Assembly (NCBI RefSeq): GCF_916858675.1
Contig: NZ_CAKASM010000009.1
Location: 1-64,000 of the forward strand
Direction: 5' to 3'
DNA: 64,000 nt
Origin: Sphingomonas sp. Leaf21
GTDB lineage: Bacteria; Pseudomonadota; Alphaproteobacteria; Sphingomonadales; Sphingomonadaceae
Below are positions 44,570 through 52,737 of the stretch, piece by piece. Both the position numbers and the translations under genes were made by a program. Under the pieces are notes generated by a model. The model ran no database searches. It was not told where the DNA came from and worked only from the letters and a program-made list of their open reading frames with translations. Within the stretch, counting starts at the first letter, position 1. Each line of letters opens with the position of its first letter.

Positions 44570-47419
44570 ATGAAAAAGGCTCATTGGTTATGTGCCGTGG
44601 CGAGCATCGCCTTGCCCGGCAGCCTCGCGGCACAGACCACTCCCACCGCCTCGGTCCAGACGCCACCCGACGTCCAGACCGGCGAAGGCGCGACTGCCGG
44701 TGATCCCAGCAGCGGCGACATCATCGTCACCGGCATTCGTGCGAGCCTGAAATCCTCCGAAGCGATCAAGCGTAACTCGACGATGATCGTCGATGCGGTG
44801 TCGGCCGAGGATGTCGGCAAGTTCCCCGACGTCAACATCGCCGACTCGTTGCAGCGCGTGACCGGTGTCGCCATCGATCGCAGCGGCGGCGAAGGCCAGT
44901 TCATCACCGTTCGCGGCCTGGGTCCGCAGTTCAACACCGTGCTGGTCAACGGCCGCATCATGGCGACCGACAATCCGGGCCGCGAATTCTCGTTCGACGT
45001 GCTGTCGCCGAACATGATCCAGCGCACCGAGATCTACAAGAGCACCGTGCCGCAGCTCCAGGAAGGCGGCATCGGCGCGACCGTCAACATCATCACCGCC
45101 AAGCCGCTGGATGGAAAGACCGGCGCGCACCTCACCGTCTCGGCGGGCGGCATGTATGACACGCTCGCCAAGAAGACGAGCCCGGACTTTTCCGGCACCG
45201 CCTCCTTCGCCAACACGGACAAGACGATCGGCCTGGTCGTCGCGGCCTCCTATACCAAGCGCTACAGCGCGTTCGACCAGTTCGCGATCCATGGCTGGCT
45301 GCCCGGGGTGCAGGGCCTGATCGCGGGGACACCCAGCTCGGCGGGTCTGACCCCGGCGTCGCTCGTCAACAGCGCCGCCAATATCTACACGCCGCGCGAC
45401 TCGGCCTTCTACCATTATGACGAAAGCCGCGAGCGGCTGAACGTCTCGTCCACCTTCCAGGCCAAGCTCGGCGACCGGCTGCTGCTGACCGTCGATGGAC
45501 TCTATTCCAAGTTCAACGTGATGAGTAACGGCCACTATTTCGGCCCGTTCTTCACCCCCCGCTTCATCGGGCTGACCACGAACAGCAACGGCACCGTCGT
45601 CGGCTTCAACCGACCCGGCACCCAGTTTCTCGCGAACAATCCGGCACTGACCGATCCGGCACTGGGCGACCAGCGCGTGACCGTGTCGCAGAACGACAAT
45701 GCGTCGACCTATGGCAACCGTTTCACCAATTCCTACCAGATCGGCAGCAATCTGAAGTGGAGCGTCACCGACAATCTGGACCTCAAGTTCGACGCCTCGA
45801 CCACCCAGGCCAAGAACCGGACGCCCGGCGCCTTCATCGTCGTCGGCGCGCTGGCGCAGAGCGCGCCGCGCTACGACCTGCTGCCCGGCGTGACCATGCC
45901 GATCATCAGCAACCTGGGCAACGTGACCGACCCGTCGCTGATGCGCGCGCATTACAGCTCGGTCGGCGAAGGCCATGTCCGCGACCAGGGCAGCGAATTC
46001 CATTTCGACGGCGATTATCGCAACGACGATAACGGCCCGGTCAAATCGATCCTGTTCGGCATGGCCTATAACCAGCGGCACAAGACGCAGACCACGGCCG
46101 ACAATTCGGACACGGTCTGCACCTATTGCGGCTATGACATACCCATCCCTGCCAACTTGCTGTCGCCCTATACGCTGAACAACTACCTGCCCAAGATCTC
46201 GGGCAGCGACCGGGCCCCGGTCAACTTCCTGACCTTCGATCCCGCCGCCGTGCTCGCCTATCTGTCACAGCCGTCCGTACTCGCACTGGCGCGCCAGGGC
46301 CGGACCTCGGCGGAACAGGCGGCGGTGGCGGCGCAGCAGCTCGCGCTGCCCGGCGGACCGTTCGGGCTCCGCGACCGGCCGGCCCAGTTGCTCGACGTGG
46401 TCGAGAAGGTCTGGGCGGGCTATATCAATGTCGGGCTGGGCGGCCCGCGCTGGTCGGGCAATGTCGGCTTCCGCGTGACCGACACCTCGGTCGTCTCGAG
46501 CGGCTTTTCGCAACCGATCCTGGGAATCTTCGTGAACCCCGGCGACGACAATCTGAACATTCCGCTGGGCAGTCCGGTCGCGGTCAATGTGCGCAATCAT
46601 TACCGCAACTTCCTGCCCTCGGCGAACGTCAAATATGATCTGAACAGCCGGATGGTGCTGCGCGGTGCCTTCTCGCAGACGATCACGCGGCCGACGCTGA
46701 CCGATCTGGGCGTCAACAATTTCTACAATGGCCGCGTCACCGCCGCCGTATCGGGCGGCGGCAATCCGACGCTGCGCCCGTTCAAGTCGACCAATTACGA
46801 CCTGTCCTATGAATTCTACATCTCGGATGTCAGCTATATCAGCGTCGCGGGCTTCTATAAGGATTTCTCCGACTTCCTCGAGCAGCAGACGCTGCCGGTG
46901 CAGATCGGCAACTACACCTTCCAGGACACGCGCACCCGCAACGGCGCGACCGGATCGGTCGCGGGCGTCGAAGTCGGCGCGCAGCTGACCGCCGACCGGA
47001 TCGCCTCGGGCTTCATCGGCGGTTTCGGTATCGCGGGCAACTACACCTATGTCAGCGACACCGCCAAGCGCGCGGCGAACACCAACAGCAGTTGCGGCTA
47101 TAACGGCCTGTCGCCCCACTCGGCGAACGGCAGCCTCTTCTACCAGAAATACGGCATCCAGGCGCGTGCGTCGTACAACTGGCGCTCGTCCTTCCTGCGA
47201 ACCTGCTTCAGCGACTATGGCCAGCCGGAGAATCGTCGCGCCTACGGCCAGCTCGACTTCAGCGCGTCCTACGACATCACGCCCGCGTTCCAGATCTATG
47301 TGCAGGGGGTCAATCTGACCAACTCCTACACCTTCGATTATTCGGTCCTCGAAGAACGGGTGAAGAACATCCAGAATTTCGGCACGCGCTTCAATTTCGG
47401 TGTCCGCGCCTCGTTCTGA
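44570..47419 (+). CDS. TonB-dependent receptor (carbohydrate type)
   Basis: A 949-residue outer-membrane receptor of the Xanthomonas/Caulobacter carbohydrate subgroup. It has a signal peptide (ending GSLAAQ), TonB box DIIVTGIRASLKSSEAIKRN, plug motifs (KFPDVNIADSLQRVTGVAID, FITVRGLGPQFNTVLVNGR) and a barrel ending GTRFNFGVRASF. GGAGGGG sits directly upstream of ATG 44570; an earlier in-frame ATG (44507) would lack a signal peptide start. It is divergent from the MFS/beta-helix/dehydratase operon and very probably imports the oligosaccharide made by that set. A strong terminator follows. Confidence 0.93.
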   Translation: MKKAHWLCAVASIALPGSLAAQTTPTASVQTPPDVQTGEGATAGDPSSGDIIVTGIRASLKSSEAIKRNSTMIVDAVSAEDVGKFPDVNIADSLQRVTGVAIDRSGGEGQFITVRGLGPQFNTVLVNGRIMATDNPGREFSFDVLSPNMIQRTEIYKSTVPQLQEGGIGATVNIITAKPLDGKTGAHLTVSAGGMYDTLAKKTSPDFSGTASFANTDKTIGLVVAASYTKRYSAFDQFAIHGWLPGVQGLIAGTPSSAGLTPASLVNSAANIYTPRDSAFYHYDESRERLNVSSTFQAKLGDRLLLTVDGLYSKFNVMSNGHYFGPFFTPRFIGLTTNSNGTVVGFNRPGTQFLANNPALTDPALGDQRVTVSQNDNASTYGNRFTNSYQIGSNLKWSVTDNLDLKFDASTTQAKNRTPGAFIVVGALAQSAPRYDLLPGVTMPIISNLGNVTDPSLMRAHYSSVGEGHVRDQGSEFHFDGDYRNDDNGPVKSILFGMAYNQRHKTQTTADNSDTVCTYCGYDIPIPANLLSPYTLNNYLPKISGSDRAPVNFLTFDPAAVLAYLSQPSVLALARQGRTSAEQAAVAAQQLALPGGPFGLRDRPAQLLDVVEKVWAGYINVGLGGPRWSGNVGFRVTDTSVVSSGFSQPILGIFVNPGDDNLNIPLGSPVAVNVRNHYRNFLPSANVKYDLNSRMVLRGAFSQTITRPTLTDLGVNNFYNGRVTAAVSGGGNPTLRPFKSTNYDLSYEFYISDVSYISVAGFYKDFSDFLEQQTLPVQIGNYTFQDTRTRNGATGSVAGVEVGAQLTADRIASGFIGGFGIAGNYTYVSDTAKRAANTNSSCGYNGLSPHSANGSLFYQKYGIQARASYNWRSSFLRTCFSDYGQPENRRAYGQLDFSASYDITPAFQIYVQGVNLTNSYTFDYSVLEERVKNIQNFGTRFNFGVRASF

Positions 47420-47442
47420 TCCCCCTTCTCCACCTCCCCCTC

Positions 47443-47474
47443 TGGCCCGGTGATCCGTCACCGGGCCAATTTTT
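47443..47474 (+). terminator. Rho-independent terminator after the receptor gene
   Basis: An 11-bp GC-rich stem (TGGCCCGGTGA / TCACCGGGCCA) with a 4-base loop is followed by a run of T. It lies 24 bp after the receptor stop at 47419 on the plus strand. Confidence 0.9.
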
Positions 47475-47496
47475 CATGCAGCGCGGCCGGGAGGCT

Positions 47497-48348
47497 TCAG
47501 ACGGCGGGCGACGCGTCCGCCTTCTCCGAAGCATCCGCCCCGACCGGCTCGGCCCCGGGCAACCGCGATTGGACGAAGGCGATGCTCGCACCGTGCAGCC
47601 GGACCGCCGTCAGCACCCCGGTCGCGTAGACGCCGGTGTCGATGCCGATCCGATGGTCGGTGACCTGCGGCGTGTCCGACGTCCAGCTATGCCCGTGGAC
47701 GACGACCTTTTCGAACGTATGGTCGGACGACAGGAACTCGTCGCCGATCCACAGACAGTCCTGCTCGTCCTGCCGCGCGAGTGCGACGCCGGGCCGCAGT
47801 CCGGCATGGACGAAGACATAGTCGCCGCAACTGATCCGGACCGGCAAGCCGCGCAGGAACTCCAGATGCGCGGCGGGCATCGCGTCGAGCAGCCGGTCCC
47901 GCAGCCGGAAGCAATCCTCGTCCGCCGCCGCAACGACGCCATAGGAGGCCAGCGTGCGCGCGCCGTCCCGGTTCAGCCAGGGCAAGGCGCGATCGGGGGT
48001 CTCCAGAAATTCGAGGAACATCGCCTCGTGATTGCCGCGCAGGAACACGACCTCGACCGGCGCCTGGCGCGCCATCCAGACCAGGGCCGCGAGGACCTTG
48101 AGCGATTCCGGACCTCGATCGACATAGTCGCCGCAGAACACGATCGAAACGGGCTGCTCGTTCCTCAGCTTGGCGATGTCCGCGACGATCGCCCGGATCA
48201 GCGCCGTGAGTTGGGCATAGCAGCCGTGAATGTCCCCGACCGCATAGATGACGCGCCCCTCGGTCGAGGTCGCGCGCGCGGACGGTGGACAGTCCGGGCC
48301 CCATTGCACCATGGCCAGGGGTGTGGGTTCGGTGGCGGCGACGGTCAC
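47497..48348 (-). CDS. Metallophosphoesterase (serine/threonine phosphatase/ApaH-like)
   Basis: A 283-residue calcineurin-like phosphoesterase with all family motifs: YAVGDIHGCY, VFCGDYVDRGPES, VFLRGNHEAMF, and the late histidines in DYVFVHAGLRPG and VVVHGHSWT. It could act on phosphoproteins or on dinucleoside polyphosphates. The ATG at 48348 overlaps the stop of the LprI-like gene; ATG 48312 is also possible. Both genes are probably one operon. Confidence 0.9.
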   Translation of the reverse strand: MTVAATEPTPLAMVQWGPDCPPSARATSTEGRVIYAVGDIHGCYAQLTALIRAIVADIAKLRNEQPVSIVFCGDYVDRGPESLKVLAALVWMARQAPVEVVFLRGNHEAMFLEFLETPDRALPWLNRDGARTLASYGVVAAADEDCFRLRDRLLDAMPAAHLEFLRGLPVRISCGDYVFVHAGLRPGVALARQDEQDCLWIGDEFLSSDHTFEKVVVHGHSWTSDTPQVTDHRIGIDTGVYATGVLTAVRLHGASIAFVQSRLPGAEPVGADASEKADASPAV

Positions 48349-49136
48349 TGACCCGGCCCCCGCCGCAGATCGTCGAGCGCGTCCGCCAGTTGCTCATAGC
48401 GGCGGATCGTGCCGTCCGGGTCGTCCTCCGCCCTGTTGCGCGCCTTTCGCCAGCTTCGCCCGATCTCGGTCAGCTCGCGGCTGGACACGCCATCCTGTCG
48501 GGCCCGTTCATAGGCGCGGCGCAGGCGACCATCGGCGGTCAGGACATCCTGATAGATGCACTGATCGCGCAGGCTTCCCGGCGCGCAATCGGAGGCGTTG
48601 CCACTTGCGCGTCGCTGGCGGCGTTGGCGCGGGGCGGCATCGACCGCGCCGCGATACGATGCCGCGCGCGGGCTGGTCGTGGTGGCCGTGCGTGCGTCGA
48701 GGGTATCGCCATAGAAAGGCTCCGACGCCGCTCGGCCCTCACGCGGCAAACCGGCGCGATCCGCGGCCGCAAGCTCGGTCATCGTCTGTCCGCCGGTTCC
48801 CACCCCACTCGGCACCGCGCCGGGCGCTGCCATCCTGTCGGTGGCGGCGGGCGGCGGCGCGATCGAGGGTCGCGCCGGTGATGTCGCCGGGGCTACCGCC
48901 TTGGATGGGGCGGTGGGCACGCGCCACGCGTCGCCGACATAGTTGAAGCTCAGCGCCGCTCCTCCAACCGCGAGGACGACCGGCACGCCGAACGCCGCCC
49001 AGCGAAGCCCCCGGCGCCGATGCCCGCCGCGATCCGCCTCAGTGGCCGAGAGCGCCGCGGCGGCCCGCCCTGCGATCGGCCGGAACAGCCGGTCCATATC
49101 CGCTGCCACCGCCTGGGCCTGCATATTGATCGCCAT
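48345..49136 (-). CDS. Membrane protein with LprI-like C-terminal domain
   Basis: A 263-residue protein. A short cytoplasmic start, one transmembrane helix at about 46-66 (RWAAFGVPVVLAVGGAALSF), a long Ala/Pro/Thr linker, then a C-terminal helical domain with SDCAPGSLRDQCIYQDVLTA, DGRLRRAYERARQDGVSS and WRKARNRAEDDP. This pattern of two Cys and 'LxxADxRLxxAYxxA' resembles LprI-like (lysozyme-inhibitor) domains. Function is unknown. It is coupled by overlap to the phosphoesterase gene. Confidence 0.65.
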   Translation of the reverse strand: MAINMQAQAVAADMDRLFRPIAGRAAAALSATEADRGGHRRRGLRWAAFGVPVVLAVGGAALSFNYVGDAWRVPTAPSKAVAPATSPARPSIAPPPAATDRMAAPGAVPSGVGTGGQTMTELAAADRAGLPREGRAASEPFYGDTLDARTATTTSPRAASYRGAVDAAPRQRRQRRASGNASDCAPGSLRDQCIYQDVLTADGRLRRAYERARQDGVSSRELTEIGRSWRKARNRAEDDPDGTIRRYEQLADALDDLRRGPGQ

Positions 49137-49796
49137 GGCAAATCATCCTTCCCCGTCGGCCTATTGCCAGGCGACACTGTATTCCCGCTGAACCACCCGC
49201 GCCAAGATGCATCGTCATCCGCCACCGCCTGCCCGACCGCGCCAGCAGCCACGATGCTAAGCGCCTGTTCCTACCCGGAGAGTCGTGGAAATCCGCCATT
49301 GCGTGGGGATCGACCGTGAACCCATCTCTTTCCCGAGCGGTCGATCTGGTCTCGTGCGAACGCCAGTGCTGAAATGACGGCTCCGAGAAATATTCGAACG
49401 GGTATCTCACGTTTCGTTCCTCGCAATCTGAGCATCAGGGCGTTCCGCCCGGCACCTCCGGCCCACCGTCGTAGAGCATCGAGCGATCTTCGGAATGGGA
49501 TATCGCCGCCTATATCGGCGGGGCATTCGTATCGCGCTGCGGTAGTCCGCTTGCGTGCCCGTCCGGATAACTCGCATCGCCCGGCGCAGGCGTCGGCAAT
49601 GCGCTCGGCCAGAGGGGTTGGCGAACGGTCGACAATCGCGTCGGCGTGGCGTTGGACCTGTCCGCCAGGATCGATGGACAGGCGGCCGGTGCCTGAATCG
49701 GCCTGCGCCAGACGGCTGGGCATCGGCGTCTGTGCCTTGCACATAGCGATGCCATGCGGGAGGGGGGCCAAGAGCGCCCCCCTCCCCGTCGCGACA
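49137..49796. other. 660-bp region without a convincing gene
   Basis: Between the LprI-like gene and the fucosidase. Open frames exist on both strands (for example 49271-49771 minus) but are Arg/Ala/Pro-rich, show no domain and have weak starts, the usual look of chance frames in GC-rich DNA. It may hold a decayed gene or untranslated regions. Confidence 0.4.
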
Positions 49797-51479
49797 TCAA
49801 GCGACCACGCCCTCCCCCGCGACGATCAGCGCGACGCCGATCGGGTGGCGGGCGCGGTCGGGCAGCGTCACCTCCAGCGCCTGGCCGGTCCGCCTGAAGG
49901 CCAAGGGGGTGTTGTCGCCCTGCATCGTCACACGACGGACCTGACCCGGCATCGTGGGGTTGCCGCTGCCCAGCAACGTCATGCGGACCACCCCGTCCTC
50001 CGGCCAGCCGAGCACCAGCGCATGGAGGTTGCCGTTACGGGTGACGTAGCGCACGTCCTTCGCGGTATAGGCCGATTTGGGGCCGCCTTCCGAGAACAGG
50101 CCGGAATTGGCCTTGGTCGGGCCTTCGCCGTGAATCTTCCAGGGACGGCTGCCATAGATGGCCTCGCCGTTGCGCCCCATCCAGTCGGCGATCTCCTCGA
50201 CCACCTTCTCTTCCTTGTCGTCGATCGTCCCGTCGCCGCGCATCGGCACCGACAGCATCAGGTTGCCGTTCTTCGATACGACGTCGCACAGCGTGTGAAG
50301 CACATTGGCCGCCGACTTGTACCCGTCATTCCTGTACGTCTCGGCATCGTAATGCCAGCCGCCGATGCAGGTGTCGGTCTGCCACGGGAAGCGCTCGATA
50401 TAATTCTTCCCGCCGCGCTCGACATCGTCGACGATACCCATCCGCCGCTGCGGCGGGGTCATCTTGCCCGTCACCACCGCGTCGAGCTTGCCGCCGTTCC
50501 ACTGCATCGACTGGTTGTAGAACCAGGACGTGAACTCCAGCCCGTATTTCTCGAGCGGCAGGTCGAAATTGTCGAAATAGACCATGTCGGGCTTGTATTT
50601 TTGGACCAGGTCCTTGGCGCGGAGCAGCCAGTTGCTGGCGAAATTGGTGCCCGCCGGAACGCCTTCGTTCCACATCAGGTCGGTGGCGTCGTGCCAGGCA
50701 TTGGCTTCCTCGAGCGTGCGGATGCCGTCGGGCATCGGCATGTGACGGCCGACATAGAGCTGCTGCGGGTCCAGCCCCTCCCACCACTGTCCGCGCCCCT
50801 GGGCGGCGGTCAGCTTCCAGGCGTCGTAGCGCTCGCCCGCGCGCCTGCCAGTCGGGTCATAGCCATAGGCGGGCTGGTTCCAGTGCCAGGCATGTGCCGA
50901 ATGGTTCGATACGGCGAAGCGCAGCCCGCGCTCGCGCGCCGCCTTCTCCCAGGTGCCGACGATATCCTTTCGCGGTCCGACGCACATCGTGTTCCAGGGG
51001 TGGTATTGCGAGTCATAGGCGTCGAGATTGTCGTGATGGTTGGCCAGCGCCATGAAATAGCGCGCGCCCGCCTTCTTGTAGAGGTCGAGCAGCCGACCGG
51101 GATCCCAGCGATCGGCCTTCCACATGTTCTGGATCTGCATGAACCCGACATCGGCGGGATGACCATAATGTTTCAGATGATGGTCATAGGCGCGATTGCC
51201 GGGCAGATACATGTTGCGGGCATACCAGTCGCCAGCCTCGGGCACGCATTGCGCTGTCCAATGCGCCCACATGCCGAACTTGGCATCGCGAAACCAGTCG
51301 GGCGCGCTGTATCCGGCGGTCAGCGATTCCCAGTCGGGGGTGAAACGAGCGGGCGGCGGGACCTTCAGTGCACGTCCTGCGCCCATTTGCTGGGGCGCGG
51401 TCGCAGCGACCGCGACGGCCGGGGCGAGTGCCGTCGCCGCCACGGTTCCGCCGATCATCTCGCGTCGCGTCGCCTTCAT
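49797..51479 (-). CDS. Alpha-L-fucosidase, GH29 family
   Basis: A 560-residue enzyme with a twin-arginine-type signal (MKATRREMIGGTVAATALAP). GH29 features are DWFRDAKFGMWAHWTAQCVP, GARYFMALANHHDNLDAYDS, and MVYFDNFDLP holding the catalytic Asp nucleophile. It releases alpha-L-fucose from glycans in the periplasm or outside. It stands alone on the minus strand; the upstream region has repeated TATGCGA motifs that may bind a regulator. Confidence 0.9.
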   Translation of the reverse strand: MKATRREMIGGTVAATALAPAVAVAATAPQQMGAGRALKVPPPARFTPDWESLTAGYSAPDWFRDAKFGMWAHWTAQCVPEAGDWYARNMYLPGNRAYDHHLKHYGHPADVGFMQIQNMWKADRWDPGRLLDLYKKAGARYFMALANHHDNLDAYDSQYHPWNTMCVGPRKDIVGTWEKAARERGLRFAVSNHSAHAWHWNQPAYGYDPTGRRAGERYDAWKLTAAQGRGQWWEGLDPQQLYVGRHMPMPDGIRTLEEANAWHDATDLMWNEGVPAGTNFASNWLLRAKDLVQKYKPDMVYFDNFDLPLEKYGLEFTSWFYNQSMQWNGGKLDAVVTGKMTPPQRRMGIVDDVERGGKNYIERFPWQTDTCIGGWHYDAETYRNDGYKSAANVLHTLCDVVSKNGNLMLSVPMRGDGTIDDKEEKVVEEIADWMGRNGEAIYGSRPWKIHGEGPTKANSGLFSEGGPKSAYTAKDVRYVTRNGNLHALVLGWPEDGVVRMTLLGSGNPTMPGQVRRVTMQGDNTPLAFRRTGQALEVTLPDRARHPIGVALIVAGEGVVA

Positions 51480-51554
51480 GTCCGACTCTCCCGATCCGGA
51501 CGGCCGGTGCGCGCCATGTCGGCCCCGCGCCTCTCGCTCCGCCCTGTTCTCATC

Positions 51555-51591
51555 TATGCGAATTCGCTATTGCATATGCGAGGCTATGCGA
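51555..51591. promoter_or_regulatory. TATGCGA repeats upstream of the fucosidase
   Basis: TATGCGA occurs three times (51555, 51575, 51585), and the first copy is part of the perfect palindrome GCGAATTCGC at 51558-51567. The cluster lies 76-112 bp before the fucosidase start in an AT-richer patch, so it is a candidate operator. Confidence 0.35.
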
Positions 51592-51628
51592 GCCGGGTGC
51601 GGCTTGGCAAGCCCGATCGGACGATGCG

Positions 51629-52162
51629 TCAGCGACGGGCCAATTTGTCGCGAGCCGCGGCCCATGCGGCGTCCCGCAGGGCGACGATGGCCTCGGGCGT
51701 AACGGATGCCAGATCGAAGCGAAGCTCGTGCATCGTCATCCCCGACCGATAGCCTTCGGGCCAGACCGCCGTCTCCTCGAACCCGCAATGCCGGAAGAAG
51801 GGCGCGATCTGCGGCGAGGTGTCGACCGTAACATAGCGGGTGCGCGGCTCGGCACTCGTGGCGACGTGGAGCAGCCGCTCGAACAACAGCAGCCGGCCCA
51901 GCCCGCACCCCTGATAGCGTCGCGCGGCCATGCCCCAATAGAGCAGCGCCTTGTTGTAATGCTCCCAGATCTCGTAGCCGCCGAACGCCGCCGCGTGGCC
52001 GTCTACCGCGACGACGAAGGCCGGGCCGTCGGGTTCGTCGAGCGTCTCCTCCAGCCATTCGCGGTCGCCCGCCCCGAAATAGTCGGACCGGTTGTCGTCG
52101 AAGATCGCCAGCACGTCGGCCCGGTCCTCGGGACTGTATGGACGAACGATGGGGTCGGTCAT
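51629..52162 (-). CDS. GNAT-family N-acetyltransferase
   Basis: A 177-residue acetyltransferase. It begins MTDPIVRPYSPEDRADVLAI and carries the acetyl-CoA loop RRYQGCGLGRLLLFERLL (the Q/RxxGxG/A motif), then YVTVDTSPQIAPFFRHCGFE. ATG 52162 overlaps the stop of the phosphopantetheinyl transferase gene (ATGA). As the last gene of the Pls-like operon it could acetylate the product or a precursor (inference). Confidence 0.87.
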   Translation of the reverse strand: MTDPIVRPYSPEDRADVLAIFDDNRSDYFGAGDREWLEETLDEPDGPAFVVAVDGHAAAFGGYEIWEHYNKALLYWGMAARRYQGCGLGRLLLFERLLHVATSAEPRTRYVTVDTSPQIAPFFRHCGFEETAVWPEGYRSGMTMHELRFDLASVTPEAIVALRDAAWAAARDKLARR

Positions 52163-52737
52163 GTGGCATCCTTCCAACAGGCGACGGTATCGATCGCACC
52201 GTCCCGTTCGCGGGTCCAGCAGTGGGAGACGCCTTCGCAAGCCGCCGTCGCGAAATCGCGGTCGATCACCCGCGTCTCGATCGTCTCCGGTGCCAGCCGA
52301 CGGGGTTCGCCGGTCAGCTTGGCATGGGCCTCCTTGATCGTCCAGCGACGCAGCCATGCGCGCGGTCGATCCTTGGGGTCGAGCGCCTGAAGCGCTTCCG
52401 CCTCATGCATGGTCAGCATGTCCCATAGCGGGGGATCGTCGCCGATGACCTCCCGATCGACCGCGATCGGACAAGGCGCGACCGCGATCAGGCACTGTCC
52501 CCCGCGTCCCGCCAGCCCCAGATGCCATCCCGCCGGATCGACGATCAGCGGCGCGCCCGCGACGCTGCGCGCCAGGCGGACGGACGCCGTATCCCGATCC
52601 GCCAGATGCGCGACGAGCGATGACGCAAGCCCCGCCCGCCGCCCTCGCCCCGGATCGTCGACACGCCAGACCACTGGCCCGACGTCCCCTCGATCCAGCC
52701 GATCGAGCGCTCCGTCATGCCAGAGGATCGGGCTCAT
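52159..52737 (-). CDS. 4'-phosphopantetheinyl transferase (Sfp-type)
   Basis: A 192-residue PPTase that would charge the carrier domain of the NRPS encoded just upstream. Both signature motifs are present: IAVDREVIGDD (usually VDIE) and RRWTIKEAHAKLTGEPRR (WxxKEAxxK). ATG 52737 overlaps the NRPS stop and its own stop overlaps the GNAT start, so three genes are translated in sequence. The link by position to a single NRPS is strong evidence of shared function. Confidence 0.9.
   Translation of the reverse strand: MSPILWHDGALDRLDRGDVGPVVWRVDDPGRGRRAGLASSLVAHLADRDTASVRLARSVAGAPLIVDPAGWHLGLAGRGGQCLIAVAPCPIAVDREVIGDDPPLWDMLTMHEAEALQALDPKDRPRAWLRRWTIKEAHAKLTGEPRRLAPETIETRVIDRDFATAACEGVSHCWTRERDGAIDTVACWKDAT

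Noticed and set aside
49374..51752. A 792-codon open frame on the plus strand
   Set aside because: It is antisense to the GH29 fucosidase, which has clear catalytic motifs. The plus-strand product is Arg/His/Pro-rich and matches nothing, as expected for GC-rich shadow frames.
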